A DNA stretch of 64,000 nucleotides from Gnetum montanum (lineage: Eukaryota > Streptophyta > Gnetopsida > Gnetales > Gnetaceae). Position 1 is the stretch's first letter; each line of letters opens with the position of its first letter. The notes beneath the pieces were generated by a model. The model did not search any database and was not told where the DNA came from. It saw nothing but the letters and a program-made list of their open reading frames with translations. The position numbers and the translations under genes were made by a program. The stretch covers positions 383,116 to 447,115 of the forward strand of contig MNCI01003927.1 in NCBI GenBank assembly GCA_015680685.1. The letters run 5' to 3'. Shown piece by piece: positions 21,112-32,229 of this stretch.

Positions 21112-22644
21112 GGTATGGAATACACGTTCCTTAAAAATGGAAAACCGATAATTATCAATGCTAAGCTTGCTCCTCAATATAAAGAATACATGCTAAAAGT
21201 AATAAATAAATGTTTAGAAGCCTTCGCTTGGTCATATCCTAAATTAACTGGAATAGATCCTATGATATGCCCACATAGAATTTACACTAAACCCTCCATG
21301 AAGCCTTGAAGACAACCGCAGAGGTGATTAAACCCTAAGTTGAAGTAGGTAGTTAAGGAAGAAATCGAATAGCTTCTCAAGGCTGTGTTTATATACCCCA
21401 CTGCTAATAGTGAATGGGTTAGCCCCTTAGTTATTGTGTCTAAAAAGGAAGGCAAATGGAGGGTGTGCATAGATTTTAGGCTACTAAATATGGAAACATT
21501 AAAAGATCACTTTCCATTGCCATTTGTCGACCAAGTCTTAGACACCATCGCAAGGCATCACTATTACAGTTTTCTGGATGGATATAGCAGATATAACCAA
21601 ATACAAATAGCCCTAGAAGACCAAGCCAAGACTATGTTCACCAGTCCTTGGGGAACGTTTGCATACAAATAGATGCTGTTTGGCTTGTGCAATGCCCCTG
21701 CAATATTTCAATGACTAGTTCTAAGCATATTCCAATGGCAAATAGGGAATGGTGTGGAGGTCTTTATGGACAACTTCTCCACTTATGGAGCAAACTTTGA
21801 TCAAGCCTTGAATTGGTTGGAGCAAGTGTTAAAAAGATGTGTAGAAACAAATTTGAGACTCAACTAGTAAAAAATCCATTTGATGGTCCAAGAAGCTGTA
21901 GTACTAGGGCACAAAATATCACACCCAGGGATAGAGGTAGACCCTGAGAAAATCAAAATTATCCAAGGAATTACCCATCAACTAGAAACTATCAAAGATA
22001 GTTGGTCATTCCTTGGACATACTAGCTACTATAAGAGATTTATTGAAAACTTTTCAAAGGTTTCCAAATCATTGGTGAAATTAACGAAAAAGCACATACC
22101 TTTCAAGTGGATCAAGGAATGCAAATTAGCTTTCCAAACTCTAAAATAGAAGCTAGTAGAAACACCCATTCTACAAGCTCTTGACTAGCTCAAACCATTC
22201 CATATAATGATTGACGCATCCAACTATGATTTAGAAGCCATACTTACATAGTTAGATGACCAGAAGTATCCTTATTACATCCATTGTGCAAGTAGAATTA
22301 TCACTGGTGCACAACTTAACTACACTATCACAAAGAAAGAAATAATGGTTGTAGTGTTTGCACTAGAAAAGTTTAGACACTATGTATTGGGATATAAAGT
22401 ATATATACATATAGATCATAGTGAAATTTGGTTCCTCATGAATAAGCCAATGTTAAGCCCTCATATCATACGATGGCTTGTAATCTTACAAGAGTTCAAT
22501 TTAATGATGATCGATCGTAAGGACACCAAGAATGTAGTTGCTAATCATTTATCTTGGTTGCGATGGGATAAAAAAAAGGATGAGTATCCAATTTCTAATC
22601 ATTTCCCTAATGAAGTCCTCTTTGCTGGTATAGTGAATAATTAA
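21112..22644 (+). pseudogene. pol: Reverse transcriptase and RNase H of element B
   Basis: RT begins near MEYTFLKNGKPIIINAK (21,115). It contains SKKEGKWRVCIDFRLLN (about 21,440), DHFPLPFVDQVLDTIARHH, YSFLDGYSRYNQIQIALEDQ and SPWGTFAYK. The catalytic motif reads FMDN at 21,763-21,774, with the second Asp changed to Asn. RNase H includes VVFALEKFRHYVLGYKVYIH (about 22,350), SPHIIRWLVILQEF and VVANHLSWL. Only a few stops break this region. Loss of the active-site Asp shows that the copy could not reverse transcribe its own RNA. Confidence 0.88.
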
Positions 22645-22649
22645 TCACC

Positions 22650-23990
22650 CATGGAGACAAACTGGTACAGTAGCATTCTTACCTATCTCCTCACCCAACA
22701 AACACCACGAGAGTTAAACCTTAAGAAGAAACAACAGTTTCTTCCCTGAGCTAAGTACTTTATAGAAATCAATGGGAAACTTTACAAAGTATGTACTGAT
22801 GGTTCAAGTCAATGGTGTGTTCCTGATATAAATCAACTGTGAGTTCTCCAAGATTCTTATGAGGGTTCTTGTGGGCCTCATTACACTGGGAGATGAATGA
22901 CCCTAAAGATCCTACTTGCAAGATATTATTGGCCTACATTATTTTGGAATGCCCATTGTTTCATCCAATCTTGTGATTGCTGTCAACGTGATGGGGGAAT
23001 GACTACTAGAATGGAGGATCTGCAACAATTGACTTAACTGTTAGAACCCTTCGACATTTGGGGAATTGATTTTATGGGGCTGATTACACCAATGTCCAAT
23101 GGAAAAGTTTACATTATTATTATCATTGATTACCTAACAAAATGGGCCAAACCAATTATTGTTAAAGATTGTACATCATCTACAGCTGCACGATTTGTTC
23201 AACAACAAATGATAAATAGATTTGGTGTGCCATGTGCACTTATTTCTGACAATGGTAGATACTTCATAGGTGCAACATTTTAGAAATTAATGCAATGCTT
23301 AGGGGTTGAGCATAAATTGACTACACCATGTCACCCCCAAGCGAACGATCAAGCAGAAGTCACCAATAGGAAGATTACAAAGATATTGACAAGAACCATT
23401 AGCAAGTTTAGGTGAGACTAGAGCACTAAACTAAATAATGCTCTTTGGGCATACCACTCCACATGGAAACTCCCTACAAGCTACTCTCCCTATGAGTTAG
23501 TGTATGGTAAATTACCAATACTTCCCATTCAAACTGAGCTTCATACACTATCCACAACATGTGACCTCAACCTTGACCTTGATCTAGCATAGAAACAATG
23601 GTTAGTAACCCTTAACTTGCTAGATGAAAACTGATTAGTTGCCCTGTCATCTAAAAAATTCCAAAAAGCCTTTAATAAACAATGTCATGACCTAAGAATT
23701 AGGAAAGTTAAATATCAGCCAGGAGATAAGGTTCACTACTAGAATCCCACACATGTGCCATAACATACTAAATTTCAAACACTACAGGAAGGACCTTATA
23801 TTATTTATGCAACTTTTTCTTCATGGGCCATGACAATATACAAACCTGAGAGCCTAAATAAGAAAATTTTGGTCAACGTGCAACAAACCAAACCTTTGTA
23901 GGAGCTTAGGATAGCAGTACACATGCTACCTCTCACTATTTCAAACCTCCTCCTTCCAACTTAGTTGTGGGGGAGATGGCCACCTATGCT
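22650..23990 (+). pseudogene. Integrase of element B
   Basis: A zinc-binding region with SCDCCQRDGG (about 22,970-23,000) is followed by the core. Asp is at 23,068-23,070 (GIDFMG), Asp at 23,248-23,250 (ISDNG) and Glu at 23,356-23,358 (QAEVTNRK). This is an intact D,D35E triad with 35 residues between the last two. The C-terminal part has PYELVYGKLP and KFQTL-EGPYII motifs. Four or more stops interrupt it. A GTGGGGGAGATGG purine tract lies just downstream (23,967-23,979). Confidence 0.87.
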
Positions 23991-24520
23991 AACTGTTCTA
24001 GACCCTTAGTTCTTTTTGAATTTTTGTTTTACACATTCTTTCAACTTTTCTTCTTTTTCTTTTACACCATTGTTCATGTTTTTACTATTTATTTTTCTTC
24101 TTGATTTACTTTTAATAAGTGCTCATGCTGATGGATTGGATTATATCATATTGATTACTAATGTTTGGTTTTTACCTTTGAATTATGATGTTGATATTAA
24201 GGTATGGTTCTTTTGGTAAAATAGGTAATGTTTCCACACCATCCACTCATCCATACAACTCTATGGTATCCTTTGGCTTGGAACTGTACAATCCCCTTTT
24301 TCTAAGTAAACTTGTTAATGAATTAGTGGTAAGGTATTTTTCAAATCAAGGAAAGATTCAAAGGATGAAAAGGGTGTGACTTCAAGGGGATTCGATGCAT
24401 TGGTGCTGGCTATTCTCTTGGGTGCTTGGATGCTTGTTTCTTAGGTTTTCTGCCATTCTAACATTGTTCAAAAATCAAGAAGTCAAGTGAATAAAAATAA
24501 GTCTTTGCATGGTGTGGTTC

Positions 24521-24772
24521 TCACAAAAAAAAGTGAAAAAGGTGAGAATTCAAAGCACACCTCTTAGACATAATAAAGCAATATGGACTACAAGCGCTAG
24601 TTATGGAACTAGAAAGACATGTTATCCATGCCTGAAGGTTCCCTCTAGCTAAGGCCCTTTCTTGCTTTCTACTTCTCCATCTCACTCTTATTGGGATGGT
24701 GGTTACTCTTTGTGGAAGCATTCTTGTTGTCTCAAGAGGATGAATTGGCCAAGTGTATTGATGCGAGGTCAC
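24521..24772 (-). CDS. Antisense ORF 2 of element B
   Basis: This is an open frame of 83 codons on the strand opposite to the element, between IN and the 3' LTR. Its start (MTSHQYTWPIHPLE) and blocks such as LPQRVTTI, RALARGN, SSITSACSP and CALNSH align with an open frame at 30,474-30,710, which is also antisense within element C. It is basic, with no recognised domain. Extra antisense ORFs are known from other plant Ty3/gypsy lineages. It may be joined to antisense ORF 1 by splicing or frameshift, since only 76 bases separate them. No promoter was identified. Confidence 0.4.
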   Translation of the reverse strand: MTSHQYTWPIHPLETTRMLPQRVTTIPIRVRWRSRKQERALARGNLQAWITCLSSSITSACSPYCFIMSKRCALNSHLFHFFL

Positions 24773-24848
24773 TAAATGTGGTTCATTTGAGTTTGGATTT
24801 GGAATGAGTTCTACTTAGTTATCTTAACCATGAAATACACAAGGGGCT

Positions 24849-25139
24849 TTACACAACCTTGTTCTTAGGATTGCATTCCATTCTCTCCTCTCCATCTTTC
24901 TTCCCATTTTCCACCTCATTGTCAATTTTATCATTAGTCCATTCTAGGTTGATGCAGTATTTTTCTTTGGTGAATTCTTGTGGGTCAATTTTTAACTCTT
25001 GTTTCCAAATGACATTCCTAGAGCCTACAGACTCTTTGGTTTGTGGGTTTGTCAAGGCATAAAGGGCATGAGCTTGCTTTGGGGAGGACCCACTGGCATT
25101 TCTTTTTGGTGTAATTTTTAACTTCTTTCCCTTAAACAT
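24849..25139 (-). CDS. Antisense ORF 1 of element B
   Basis: This is an open frame of 96 codons in antisense orientation, starting MFKGKKLK. The block PKRNASGSSPKQAHALYALT and the C-terminal acidic stretch ending MECNPKNKVV align with the antisense frame of element C (30,122-30,418). It is Lys/Glu-rich and probably soluble. No domain is recognised. Because it stays open while the sense-strand genes of B are full of stops, it deserves a selection test. The similarity could in part be plain nucleotide conservation. Confidence 0.45.
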   Translation of the reverse strand: MFKGKKLKITPKRNASGSSPKQAHALYALTNPQTKESVGSRNVIWKQELKIDPQEFTKEKYCINLEWTNDKIDNEVENGKKDGEERMECNPKNKVV

Positions 25140-25871
25140 TTCCTACAATCAATCATTTCTTGCTTCATCACCATCTATGATATCCATTTTATTGGCGTTA
25201 TCATTGATATTTTTCATGTTTCTTGTTCCTCATATTTTTCCATCTTATAGCTACCGTAGGTTCTCTCTCAATCATGGGGGCCCTAGCATAAATTTTTTAA
25301 TTTTTTTTATTTTACTAATTGCCTAACCCCTATACCTTTGGTAGTTGCTAGTGATAAATCTCCGAACCAGTTTTTGCCATAACCACAACTCAGCCAATGC
25401 ACTTCATATTGAGGCAAGGTATCAACCGCATTGTGGATTATCTATCCTTACTCATTTGTGAATGTGTGGTGTGTGCAGATGGTGATCATACAAAAAATGG
25501 ACTAGGCTTGGAGGAGGCACTCAAGATGGACCGGAACTAGAGCATTTATGAAAGGAGCAAGTTTGGTGACATGACTATGGATAAACAATGGAAGGTGCAA
25601 TCTCGGCATTGACGGTAACACACTCCATCTTCTTTCTCTTTATCTTTGTCTCTTTAAGCTATCAAATAAAGGCTTGAATTTCATTTATGTACAAGTTTTC
25701 ACCACAATGGTCATGAACACTAATGTTGTAATATGCTTATTGATCTGTTCACTGGGCATGTTGAGTCTGTCATCCCATTCCACCATCAATTGTTAATTAG
25801 TCAATAATTCCATACCTTCCCAATATTTTGTAAGGAACTTGAGGATGAGTTTTCATTTAGTTGTGGGGGTA
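25140..25871 (+). other. 3' non-coding part of element B and polypurine tract
   Basis: No ORF is supported. The stretch ends TTCATTTAGTTGTGGGGGTA at 25,852-25,871 directly before the 3' LTR. This is the expected place of the polypurine tract that primes plus-strand DNA. The same text precedes the 3' LTR of A. Confidence 0.6.
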
Positions 25872-26837
25872 TGATAAGAGTGGTTACTCTAGCAGTTATT
25901 CTAATTATTAGAGTGGTTACTCTAGTGGTTACTTTAACAGTTATTCTAATTATTAGAGTGGTTACTCTAGTGGTTACTTTAACAGTTATTCTAATTATTA
26001 CAGTGGTTACTCTAGTAGTTACTTTAGCAGTTATTCTAATTATTAGAGTAATTACTCTAGTTATTAAAGTAGTTGCTTCCAAGTCTATAAATACAATGCC
26101 CAAGTGTACAACTGGAAGGAAGTCTTTTAGTAGTCAACTAGCAAAACTCTTGTAGTCTGTTTGAAAGTTAGAGTATTTTCCAAGTACCTGCAGTAGGAGC
26201 TCTAAGTGTGGACGGATCTTTATTCGAGCATTATCTACCTAAGCACACCTTATGTATGGTAATAAATAAGAGCTCTTTGATTCATCCTTGCAGCACTTGA
26301 GATTTGTTTTCTTACACATTTCTTTTATTTTATTTTCTTATGCATTTATTTTATTTTATTTTATTATATGAACTTTAAATTTCTGTTATTAGCATAGCAA
26401 TTCATTTTGAAAAATTAAGTAAATCATTAAATTACACAAGCATGACCACTTTGAACATGCATGAAATTCTTAGCATTTGGTAATCTCAGCAGTGTTGCAC
26501 TAGTTTAGGATGTGTACGACAAGTGGGAACGGATGTTGGTGTTAGGATTAGTTAGAACTTAGTTAATGAGTAGTTAAGTTAAATTAGTCACTTAGTTACC
26601 TCTCTCCTTCCCTACTAGTGTAGGACATTAAAATATAAAAGCCATAAAAATTATATGCCTCAAGCTTACTTAACCATACAATCGTGACATACAGGTAAGC
26701 TTGGGAAGATAATGATCAGCCAATCCATCCTTGTTTCACAAGGGTGCATAAGCAGTTAGTCCTTGGAATTTAACTGGATCATGCATGAAACACTCGTATT
26801 CATATGGTTGAGCATAGGGATACCTCACTGCTCATCA
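25872..26837 (+). repeat. 3' LTR of element B
   Basis: The 966 bp LTR begins TGATAAGAGTGG and ends GCTCATCA. It carries about five degenerate 45 bp U3 units at 25,876-26,080, a TATA-like TCTATAAATACA near 26,083 and AATAAATAAG near 26,261. It holds the undisturbed target of the family C solo LTR near 26,590. Confidence 0.9.
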
Positions 26838-27240
26838 ATCAAGCATAGAAAGAAAGACTGATCAACCTCAACATGCTAGATGAAAATTGATTGGTGGTTT
26901 TATCTTTGAATGAGGTGCACAAGGCATTTAATAAGCAACTCCATGACCTTAGAATAGGGAAAGTAAAACATCAACTAGGAGATAAGGTTCTCTATTGGAA
27001 TTCCACACATGTACCCCAAAAGATAAAATTTCAAACATTTTGGAAGGGACCTTATATAATTGATCAAACCTTTCCCTATAGGGCCATGTTAATTTATAAA
27101 CCTAAGAGCCCAAATAATAAGTAGTCGGTTAACGTCCAACAAGTGAAACTTTTCCTAGAACCAAGACAAGCCAGTGCAACTACCATCTCAATGGATAGAC
27201 AACTACGTTCAATTTTTTGGATCTCCTCCTTCCAACTTAG
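26838..27240 (+). pseudogene. Integrase of element A, C-terminal part resumed after B
   Basis: The reading frame continues the protein cut at 15,752. LNEVHKAFNKQLHDLRIGKV and GDKVLYWNSTHVPQ align with the integrase tails of B and D, and FWKGPYIIDQTFPYRAMLIY follows. The stretch 26,891-27,124 is open for 77 codons. It ends near a purine-rich tract (27,243-27,255) that corresponds to the GTGGGGGAGATGG tract of B. Confidence 0.85.
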
Positions 27241-28675
27241 TCATTGAGGAGATGACCATCTATGCTAACAATCCATATGGATTCTCAGTTTTCCTACTTT
27301 TTGTTTTGCACATTTTTGATTTTACAAGTTATTTATTTTATTTTACAAATTTTTGATTTTTAAGTTTTTTCCCTTTTACACCATTTTTAGTATATTTCCA
27401 CCTTTCTTAATTATTTTACTTTATTTTCTTCTGTTTTAGTGTGACTTTTCATTATTTTTGCTAATAGAAGTGCTTTATTACCATAGGACATAGTACCACC
27501 GTTGCTATGTACTAATGATGATTTGTGCTTAATGTTTTGATTGTTAATGTCTAGTTTCTATTTTTGAATTTTCATGTTTGATACATATGGCATGGTATAT
27601 TTTTCATGAAATAGGTAGTGAGTCCACATCATCCACCCATCCAATAAACTCTATGGTTTTCCTTATTCTAGGAGTCAGATGTCCCTTCCATTAAAGAAAC
27701 TTTTAATCAATTTGTGACCTTGGTAGTTCTAGAATTGGGAAGGATTCAAAGGTTTGTAGAGGGTGTGACTTTAAGGGGACTCAATAATATTTTGTACTCT
27801 TTTGCTTACTTGAGTGGTTGGGTGTTTTTCATGAACTTCTTACCATTTCATTCCAACCACTAATAGGAAGTCAAATAAAGTTTTTGCATGGTGTGATTTC
27901 CATCTAATTGTTTTTTTAAAATACAAAAAACCAAAAGTAAAAAAAGAAGAAAAGTTCAAAAAAGAAACCCATGATGGGAATTCAAAGCACATCCCTTAGA
28001 CAAATAAATGAGCTACAAGCATTGGTTATGGGACTTGAAAGACATGTTACCCATGCTTGAAGGTCCCCTGTAACTAAGGCCTTCTCTCTCTCACTTCCTA
28101 GTTCTCTTTCCTTATCTTTATGGAATAGTGGTTGTTTTGTGGGAGCACTCTTGTATCTTGAGTAGGTAGATCAATCTTAGAGTGATGATGCAAAGTCACT
28201 GAAAGATGCTAGTTTTGTTCTAGACTAAGGATGAATCTTCTTAGGTCATTTTAAACACATACTCTACAAGGGAATTCTTACGACCTATATTTGGGATTTC
28301 ATTTCACCTTCTTAGTCATCCATCAATGCTACCATAACTCACCTCACTACCGATTTCTATGTTATGTCCAATGTCTTATTTTGATGTGTTGGAATTCTTG
28401 GATAGATTCTTTTTGGTTGGTTCTTAACTTTTCATGACCATTAATCAACTTTGGGGCCCATAGACTCCTCAATAGAGGTTATGCAAGGGAAAAAATGGCA
28501 TGAGCCTACTATGGGAAGGACCTACTTGCATATCTCTTGGTTTGGTTAGTTAAGTCCCTTACTTCAGACATTACTACAATCCAATCTTTCACATATTCTA
28601 TTATGCAAACCATTGTGTGATCCTTGAACTCTCATTCTCCATCCTCTTTCTTCATTTTTTTAAATTTTCTTAAAT
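27241..28675 (+). other. Post-integrase region of element A with antisense ORF relics
   Basis: No sense ORF is supported. A T-rich stretch is followed by a block conserved in all four elements (near 27,960-28,230). On the minus strand the blocks VTLHHHSK and DTRVLPQNN (about 28,210-28,130) and EKLRTNQKESIQEFQHIK (about 28,440-28,380) match the antisense frames of D at the same place. Both antisense frames contain stops in A. Confidence 0.5.
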
Positions 28676-28680
28676 TTTGG

Positions 28681-29409
28681 TGATGAGTGGCGAGGTATCC
28701 CTACACTCAACCATACGAATACAAGCATAGCATGTGTGATTTGGTCGAACTCCGTAGACTAAGTGCCTACACACCCCATGGAACACTTAGGGTTAATCAT
28801 TCGTTGTCTTCCCAGACTTACTTGTAGTTGTCACGGTGTATGGTTAAGTAAGTCTAAGGTATATGATTTTTATGGTCTTTTATGTTTTATGTCTCCTATG
28901 CTATCAAGGTGAAGGGTTGAGAAACTAATTACTAAATCTAACTAATGAACTAAATCTAAATTAACCTAGCATCAGCATCCATTCCCACTTACCGTACACA
29001 CCCTGAATCGATGCAATCGTGGCTACCAAACGCTAATCGTTGCTAGGATCACCACGCATAATGCACGTGCTCAAAGTGGTCGTACTAAGGCACTTAACTA
29101 GGAGATAAGGGTGAGAGAGAAAGCAATAAATAACATTAAATAAAATCCTATTCCATGCACTGCAAGGTTTATCCAGGAAGTTTATCTTTATTTCCATACA
29201 CAACTTGTGTTCAAGTACAATGTTGCTCGAATAAAGATCCATTCACTTTAGGACTCCTACTGCGGGCACANAAAGAAGATTCGCCTCTTATTTATAGATA
29301 TAACGGTGCACCGTGATATCGCGTACGTGATATTGTAGGGGACGACAAGATATCGCGTAAGCGATATCGCATATGTGATATCATGGCCATGCAATATTGC
29401 TTCTCATCA
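28681..29409 (-). repeat. 3' LTR of element C with assembly gap
   Basis: The left LTR is shorter than the right one (729 against 885 bp). The shortening begins at an N at 29,271. The text resumes about 85 bases further along the LTR, and the GATATC array (29,309-29,402) is also shorter than in the right copy. Confidence 0.9.
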
Positions 29410-30121
29410 GCCCCATGACTAAATGAAAACTCATCCTCGAGTTCCTTACAAAATATTGGAAAGGTATTGGATTATTGAGGTGAATGGAACTAATGGGATG
29501 ACATGTGAACAGATCATCATTACAAGACTTGACAAAACTGGTGTTCATGACAACAAGAGTGAACACCTTATTACATTAACATCAGGCCTTAGTTAGTAGT
29601 TGAAAGAGAAGAGAGAAAGAAGTGTTGCTACTGCCAACGACAAGATTGCACCTTTCATTGTCCATTTGTAAGTGCACCATCGATCTTGCTCCTTGCATAG
29701 TTGCTTCCAACACTGCTCCATTCCAAGTGTTTTCTCCTAATCCAATCCATTGTTGTATGATCACCATTTGCACACACAACATAATCATATATTAGCAAGG
29801 GTAAATGAATCATCATGTAATTAATACCTTGCTTCGGTGTAGGTCCATTGGCTAGGTTGTGGTATGGCTAATTGCAGATCTAGGGACATATTAATGATGA
29901 CTACCGAAGGTGTAGGGGTTAGGAAAAAATTGAAAACATTAGGGCTAGGAGAAAATTAAAAAAAATTGGGCCCCATACCCCCATGACTAATTGTGAACCT
30001 TCGATAGCATTAGAATGGAGAAAGAAAGATAGATAAAAAGGGACAACTATGGCATCAATAAAATGAATGTCAATATGGAAATGAACAAAATAAAATTAAT
30101 TGCAAAAATGTTAGAAAAAAT

Positions 30122-30418
30122 AATTTAACTGGTGCACCAAAGAGGAATGTTAGTGGGTCCTCCCCAAAGCAGGCTCATGCCCTTAATGCCCTGACAAATC
30201 CATATTCAAAGAGTTCGTATGCTCTAGGAATGTCAATTGAAACAAGAGTTAAAGTCTTAACCACTAGAGTTTACCAAAAAGGAAATGAGGTATCTACTAA
30301 AATATACACTAATGATACAACCAAAAATGAGGTGAATAGTGGAGAGAAGGATGAAGAGAGGAGAATGGAATGGAGTCTCAAGAACAAGGTGGTGTATAGC
30401 CCCTTGTGTGTTTCATGA
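30122..30418 (+). CDS. Antisense ORF 1 of element C
   Basis: This frame runs opposite to element C. The block PKRNVSGSSPKQAHALNALT and the end RRMEWSLKNKVV align with antisense ORF 1 of B. It is open from the conserved block to the TGA at 30,416-30,418. An upstream ATG at 30,108 is in another frame, and the in-frame ATG at 30,230 would drop the conserved block. No known domain. Its retention after loss of RT and IN suggests that it, or the RNA of this region, matters in cis or in trans. Confidence 0.4.
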   Translation, partial: NLTGAPKRNVSGSSPKQAHALNALTNPYSKSSYALGMSIETRVKVLTTRVYQKGNEVSTKIYTNDTTKNEVNSGEKDEERRMEWSLKNKVVYSPLCVS

Positions 30419-30473
30419 TTAATGTGACTTAGCAAGTCCCATTCCAAGTCCAGCATCAAACCAACCACATCCA

Positions 30474-30710
30474 GTGACTTTGCATCAATGCATCCGGTTA
30501 ATCCATCCCCTTGAAGTAACAAGAACACTTCCGCCAAGAGTTACCACCATTCTGACGAAACAAAGAAGAAGAGAATGGGAAGTGAGAAGGGCCTTAGTTA
30601 GAGTGAACATTTTTAGTTCCATAACCAGTGCTTATAGCCCAAGGATTATTTTGTCTAAGGGGTGTGCCTTGAATTCTCACTTTTTTTTTGTTTTGTGTTT
30701 TTATGCGTGA
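30474..30710 (+). CDS. Antisense ORF 2 of element C
   Basis: An open frame of 78 codons starting MTLHQCIRLIHPLE. It aligns with antisense ORF 2 of B over LPPRVTTI, RRALVR, SSITSAYSP and CALNSHFF, with one internal length difference. It follows antisense ORF 1 by 55 bases in another frame. No domain is recognised. The C terminus is hydrophobic in both copies. Confidence 0.4.
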   Translation: MTLHQCIRLIHPLEVTRTLPPRVTTILTKQRRREWEVRRALVRVNIFSSITSAYSPRIILSKGCALNSHFFFVLCFYA

Positions 30711-31480
30711 GAACCATACCATGCAAAGACTTTATCATTTTTATTGTCTCAGATTTCGATAATTGGGTAACATCAGAACAATGAGAAAACCCAAGAAGAA
30801 AACATCCAAGCACCCAAGAGAATGGCCAACACCAAAGCATCAAGTTCCCTTGAAGTCACATCCTTTTCAAACCTTGAGTCCTTCCTTAGTTTTCGAAGTG
30901 CCCAGTCACTGATTCGTTAAATTTCTTATTATAAAGGAGACTGTACATTTCCAAGCCAAGAGAGACCATAGAAACTAGTGGATGGATGGATGAAGTGAAC
31001 TCATTGCCTGCCATATCAAAATAAACATACCTTAGTATCAACATCGTGACTTAAAGGTAAAAATCAAACATTAGCAATCAACATGAAAATAGTTCACATC
31101 ATCATTCCGAACACTTATTGGGTGACAAACTTACAGGATGGATCACATACACACACACAATGAAAAAGTATAACGATGTTGAAAAAAAAAAGTTAAAGAA
31201 AGTTCTAAAACAAAAACAAGAAATGTTGAAGAAAGTTGTAAAACAAAAACAAGAAAAATTAAAGAAATTGTAAAACAAAAATGTGTAAGAAAAAAATGTG
31301 TAAAACAAAAATGTGTAAGAAAGAAACTTATAAAACAAAAACATTATAAAACAAAAATGCGTAAAAAAAACATGTAAAACAAAAAATTAAAAAGAACTGA
31401 GGGCCCCCATATGATTAGCATAGGTGGCCATCTCCCCCATGACTGAATTGCAAGGGAGAGATCTGAAATAATGAACGTCT
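30711..31480 (-). other. Post-integrase non-coding region of element C
   Basis: Between the antisense ORFs and the deletion scar lies an A-rich stretch in plus reading (31,160-31,390) with repeated AAAACAAAAA motifs. It corresponds to the T-rich stretch after IN in A, B and D. A conserved purine tract (minus strand, 31,440-31,428) reads ATGGGGGAGATGG. Confidence 0.55.
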
Positions 31481-32229
31481 ATTTGAATTTTGTAGAAGTT
31501 CCCAACTCCTCCCAATTGATGATCTTAGGTTGAGGGGTGGGAGTTGGTGATGCTCATATTTCAACATGTCTATGCCTTCATTATTGGCATGGTTTATCTC
31601 CTTAGTTTGTTCCATGCATATTTGTTTACACTTTCGAGTAGCTGTCAACCACAGAGTGTCTACTACTTGTTGTGTAGTTGCTACATACATGCATCTTTAT
31701 TTCAAAATTTCAAGGGCACACCTATTATATGGAGGCATTTCCTCCATGTCATCACCCGATGAATCACTGTATGTGATGCATGGAACTTTCCTCTTCTCGA
31801 TCTTTCCATAAATGTTTATCCTAGAAATTTCCAAGGAAAGATCACGAGTCCCTAGGTATGTATATACTATACTTAGCCATGACCTTCCCATTATAATTGG
31901 GAAGCCCCTATTGTTCTTGTTGACTTCAATCACCAGGAAATTAGCTAGGTAAGACCAACCACACACAGTGGTGACAATGTCCTCCACCAATCCCAAGGGA
32001 ATGGTGATGGACTAGTCTTCCAGCTCTAGTTGGATGTTACTCTTCTTAAGTTGGGGTAGGTTCTAGGCTTGATACATTTCTCGTGAAATTAAGTTGACTT
32101 TGGAACCTGAGTCAAGAAGAGCCTTATGTGATGCATTCTCGGTGATTTGTAAATAGATTAAGGGGCTTCCAGGATCAATTAGTTTCTTAGGAAGCTGGCC
32201 TACCTTGATCCAGTCGGTTACGGTATGCG
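31481..32229 (-). pseudogene. Protease of element C fused to the integrase tail
   Basis: An intact DSG active site lies at 32,113-32,105 in KALLDSGSKVNLISREMY. The frame continues from 31,996 for 99 codons with EDIVTTVCGWSYLANF and FPIIMGRSWL. Past the protease the linker runs to WELLQNSN and then directly into SLFQISPLQFSHGGDGHLC. That last block equals the segment after the integrase in A and D. About 2.7 kb encoding RT, RNase H and most of IN is therefore missing. A few stops remain near 32,015, 32,070 and 31,696. Confidence 0.85.

Larger units (their letters stand above)
15753..26837 (+). mobile_element. Element B: Athila-like LTR retrotransposon inserted in the integrase of A
   Basis: LTRs are at 15,753-17,632 (enlarged by a solo LTR) and 25,872-26,837, starting TGATRAGAGT and ending CTCATCA. 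Flanking sequences on both sides join into the integrase of A when B is removed, as shown by alignment with element D. The flanking 5-mers GTTTA and ATCAA do not match, so the duplication has decayed or one end was altered. The order is gag, PR, RT, RNase H, IN, antisense ORFs, LTR. There is no sense ORF3. Confidence 0.88.
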
